From Torulaspora globosa (taxonomy: Eukaryota; Ascomycota; Saccharomycetes; Saccharomycetales; Saccharomycetaceae), in assembly GCF_014133895.1 (NCBI RefSeq), contig NC_050732.1, forward strand, positions 1 to 64,000: a stretch of DNA of 64,000 nt, written 5' to 3'. The translations under genes and the position numbers were made by a program. Within the stretch, counting starts at the first letter, position 1, and the number at the start of each line of letters is the position of its first letter. The notes beneath the pieces are model-generated. The model searched no databases. It had not been told where the DNA came from and was given only the letters and a program-made list of their open reading frames with translations. Below, piece by piece: positions 61,894 through 64,000 of this stretch.

Positions 61894-64000
61894 CTAAAAG
61901 CATTGCCTCAGAGCGGATATAGCTGTTTTATTCCAAGGTGCCAAAAACAGACTTCTTTGAACACTTCTAACATCTTTTTGCATACAATAGAGTGCGCTTA
62001 GCTGGTTTACATTTATCTTATTCTGCCCATCCGCAGCTACTCTGAGGGATATTTTCTTGTCAACCGCAGTCCAAGTACTGTGATCATTCATGAAAAAGAA
62101 TGAGCTTCTTTGCCATGAGGTGACCGGCTTGGCCTTTAATTCTAACCGGGCCTTGATCTGTTCTATCAGATAGGGAAGGTCCTTGTGCTTATCCGCGATC
62201 AAATTTGATAACGACATTCCTGTCAACTCTCCTAAAATAACTTTCAAATCGTCCGTCTTTTGTTCGACAATGGCAATAGCGGCAATGGTAAAGCCAACAA
62301 GCAATTCAGGTCCATTCTGCGAAACATATTCCATCAACTCTTCCAACGCAATCTCTTTGGCTTCATCTGAGCCCATGTCATAAAGGATTTTCGCTGTTAA
62401 AATACTCAAATGTCTTGAAGTTTTTGAAGCTTTAAGTACTTCCTGCAGGCTTTGCAGCGTCTCATCATAATTCTGTAAAAAGAAGTTAGCCAAACTCAAG
62501 GATATTTGGTTAGATAGGCTAATCATTGATGTGTCGCGGCCCGCGAATTCAGTTAATATACTTTCCGAAATTTTGGCATCATCTATGGCTAACTGAAATT
62601 CGCCAAATCCAAGTTTAATGCGGGCAATCTGGGCCTTTATTATCGCATAATTGTAAAGATCTTCGTCACTCTGAGCTTTCTCGAACTTTATTTCCAGCAG
62701 TTCAACTAGGTCGTTGGAGACACGATGTGCATTGGGATACAAATGCAGTCTCTCAAAAATCAGTAATGCACATTGAAGTGCAAAATTGTCCCGCGGGTTT
62801 TCTTTGAAGTACTGATCGAGCCCGTAAGCCGCCGTTGCTAGTTCTTCAGCTGCTTCGAGGTCCCTTTCGTCAAAAGAGTCGCCAATTCTACGCTCTAAAA
62901 CACTTTTCGCATAAAGAAGTTGAGCAACTTTCGATTTGCCATTAGACAAGACGAAGGCATGTGCGAACATCCTGTGACTATCCACTATATTTCCTTCCAT
63001 TTCGTGTACTAATGCAAATCCTAGCCATGGCGAGGAATTCTGAGGAGACAAACTTTGTGACCGATTGAGAACATCCTTGGAAAACTCCACATCGTTATTC
63101 TTCAATCCCAATACGGCCAGATCAAACCACACGTCTGCGTCTCTCGGCGACAATGCTGAAGCTTTGATAAAGCAATGCTGAGCTACCCGATAGTTTACAT
63201 CCATAGTTGCCACACCCAAACCTATCCATGATTCTACAGCATTCGACTGCTGATGAATGGAAGCTTTGTAACAAGCGATGGCCGCATCTCTGTATTTCAC
63301 TTCCTTGAGGACATGATAAGCAGTCAACTCCGCGCTTCCGACGTTATGCCATAGGGAGGATCTGACCGTTCTAGACTGCTCTTCAAGCTTCGTTGTTGAG
63401 AAGCTGTACTTGGCAGATAAAATCAGAAACTTGCATGCAATTGATATACTGCTATCGTCGATAGCCGACAACACTTGGTCAAAAGTAATACCATCAATAT
63501 CGTCAATCACCCGAGTCGATTCAGTAGCGTCAAATGCTCTGAAAATGCCAACTAGCGATTCAATGGGCAGCTTGTCCACCTTGGAAGCGATTGTCACAAA
63601 TAAACCCAATGCCTTTGAAAGTACCAACCACAAGAGCTGTCCACTGCAGTGAAGCTCTATAATTGCATACTGTAGAGTTTCAATGACGCCTTCGGAAATT
63701 GCTATCGACTTCGTTAGAAGTCCCTGGGAGTACAGGTCTATAGCATAATCAACAGAAACGCTTGCAAGCATGATCTGATATATTTCTTCCCTAGGAGATA
63801 GCGCTGTAATTCTTTCCAATATATTGATGCTTTCAACATATTCACCCATCGCGGCGAGCGACTGGGCTTTCAAATATTGGCAATGAAAGTGCTCTGAATC
63901 AATTTCTAAAGCTCTGTCGAAAACTTTTGTTGAGGCCTCGACACGACCACAGGCGTGATATGCTTGACCTAAACCAATTAGGGATTCAACGTCGGTGGGA
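61894..64000 (-). CDS. SKI3: Ski complex TPR subunit (C-terminal part, cut by the window end)
   Basis: The frame is open from the stop at 61894 to the right edge, about 702 codons, and so covers roughly the second half of a protein of about 1430 residues. The codons before the first methionine-like position also read as TPR sequence (SLIGLGQAYHACGRVE, KVFDRALEIDSEHF). It is built of tetratricopeptide repeats throughout, such as AVESWIGLGVATMDVN, DADVWFDLAVLGLKNND and SSPWLGFALVHEMEGN. Ski3 is the scaffold of the cytosolic Ski2-Ski3-Ski8 helicase complex that feeds mRNA to the exosome in 3'-5' decay. Its tail end faces RPC82, as in S. cerevisiae. Confidence 0.93.
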   Translation of the reverse strand, partial: PTDVESLIGLGQAYHACGRVEASTKVFDRALEIDSEHFHCQYLKAQSLAAMGEYVESINILERITALSPREEIYQIMLASVSVDYAIDLYSQGLLTKSIAISEGVIETLQYAIIELHCSGQLLWLVLSKALGLFVTIASKVDKLPIESLVGIFRAFDATESTRVIDDIDGITFDQVLSAIDDSSISIACKFLILSAKYSFSTTKLEEQSRTVRSSLWHNVGSAELTAYHVLKEVKYRDAAIACYKASIHQQSNAVESWIGLGVATMDVNYRVAQHCFIKASALSPRDADVWFDLAVLGLKNNDVEFSKDVLNRSQSLSPQNSSPWLGFALVHEMEGNIVDSHRMFAHAFVLSNGKSKVAQLLYAKSVLERRIGDSFDERDLEAAEELATAAYGLDQYFKENPRDNFALQCALLIFERLHLYPNAHRVSNDLVELLEIKFEKAQSDEDLYNYAIIKAQIARIKLGFGEFQLAIDDAKISESILTEFAGRDTSMISLSNQISLSLANFFLQNYDETLQSLQEVLKASKTSRHLSILTAKILYDMGSDEAKEIALEELMEYVSQNGPELLVGFTIAAIAIVEQKTDDLKVILGELTGMSLSNLIADKHKDLPYLIEQIKARLELKAKPVTSWQRSSFFFMNDHSTWTAVDKKISLRVAADGQNKINVNQLSALYCMQKDVRSVQRSLFLAPWNKTAISALRQCF

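Overview
This window is nuclear DNA from a budding yeast of the family Saccharomycetaceae. The right end holds SKI3 (partial), RPC82 and QCR2 in the same order and relative orientation as next to a Saccharomyces cerevisiae telomere. Everything left of about 58 kb looks like a long subtelomeric accessory region: single genes of redox and carbon metabolism, transporters, adhesins, decayed gene copies, a retrotransposon relic and long gene-poor stretches. The species cannot be fixed from sequence alone. An NAD-dependent lactate dehydrogenase and moderate GC content would fit Lachancea or a related genus such as Torulaspora or Zygosaccharomyces (inference).

Layout, left to right. 1-2.5 kb: pyrimidine-rich tract, then a Ty3/gypsy relic. 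2.6-6.3 kb: intact LEU1 with two Leu3-type sites, its promoter abutting a decayed HIR1 copy. 8.5-18.6 kb: oxidoreductase and fermentation block, with an AKR7-like reductase, an AAD-type aryl-alcohol dehydrogenase, a broken FMN-dependent lactate oxidase/monooxygenase, an NAD-LDH, a pyruvate decarboxylase of Zymomonas/plant type rather than yeast PDC1 type, and a GRE2-like reductase. The three aldehyde/ketone reductase genes each carry an exact Yap1-type site. 20.7-33 kb: secreted sphingomyelinase-like phosphodiesterase, ZNG1-like zinc-chaperone GTPase, maltose-type O-acetyltransferase, SOU1-like reductase, HOL1-type transporter and a MARVEL-domain protein.

33.2-36.5 kb is the most interesting part. 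A complete THI4 gene is followed by a gene for a zinc-knuckle/Vsr-like nuclease of a type best known from phages and bacteria, and then by a 214-codon 3' fragment of THI4 that begins abruptly at codon 113. The complete gene and the fragment are offset by exactly 2354 bp with no indels. This is the layout of a homing element that inserts into a host gene and replaces its 3' end, as described for WHO elements in FBA1, but with a different host gene and an unrelated nuclease. The nuclease promoter has a perfect URS1 (Ume6) site, which suggests meiotic expression.

37-51 kb: a beta-mannosyltransferase and two large FLO11-type adhesins in tandem, with a relic of a third at 53.4 kb. 51-58 kb is otherwise almost empty. 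Several starts were set at the first ATG rather than at upstream TTG/GTG codons.
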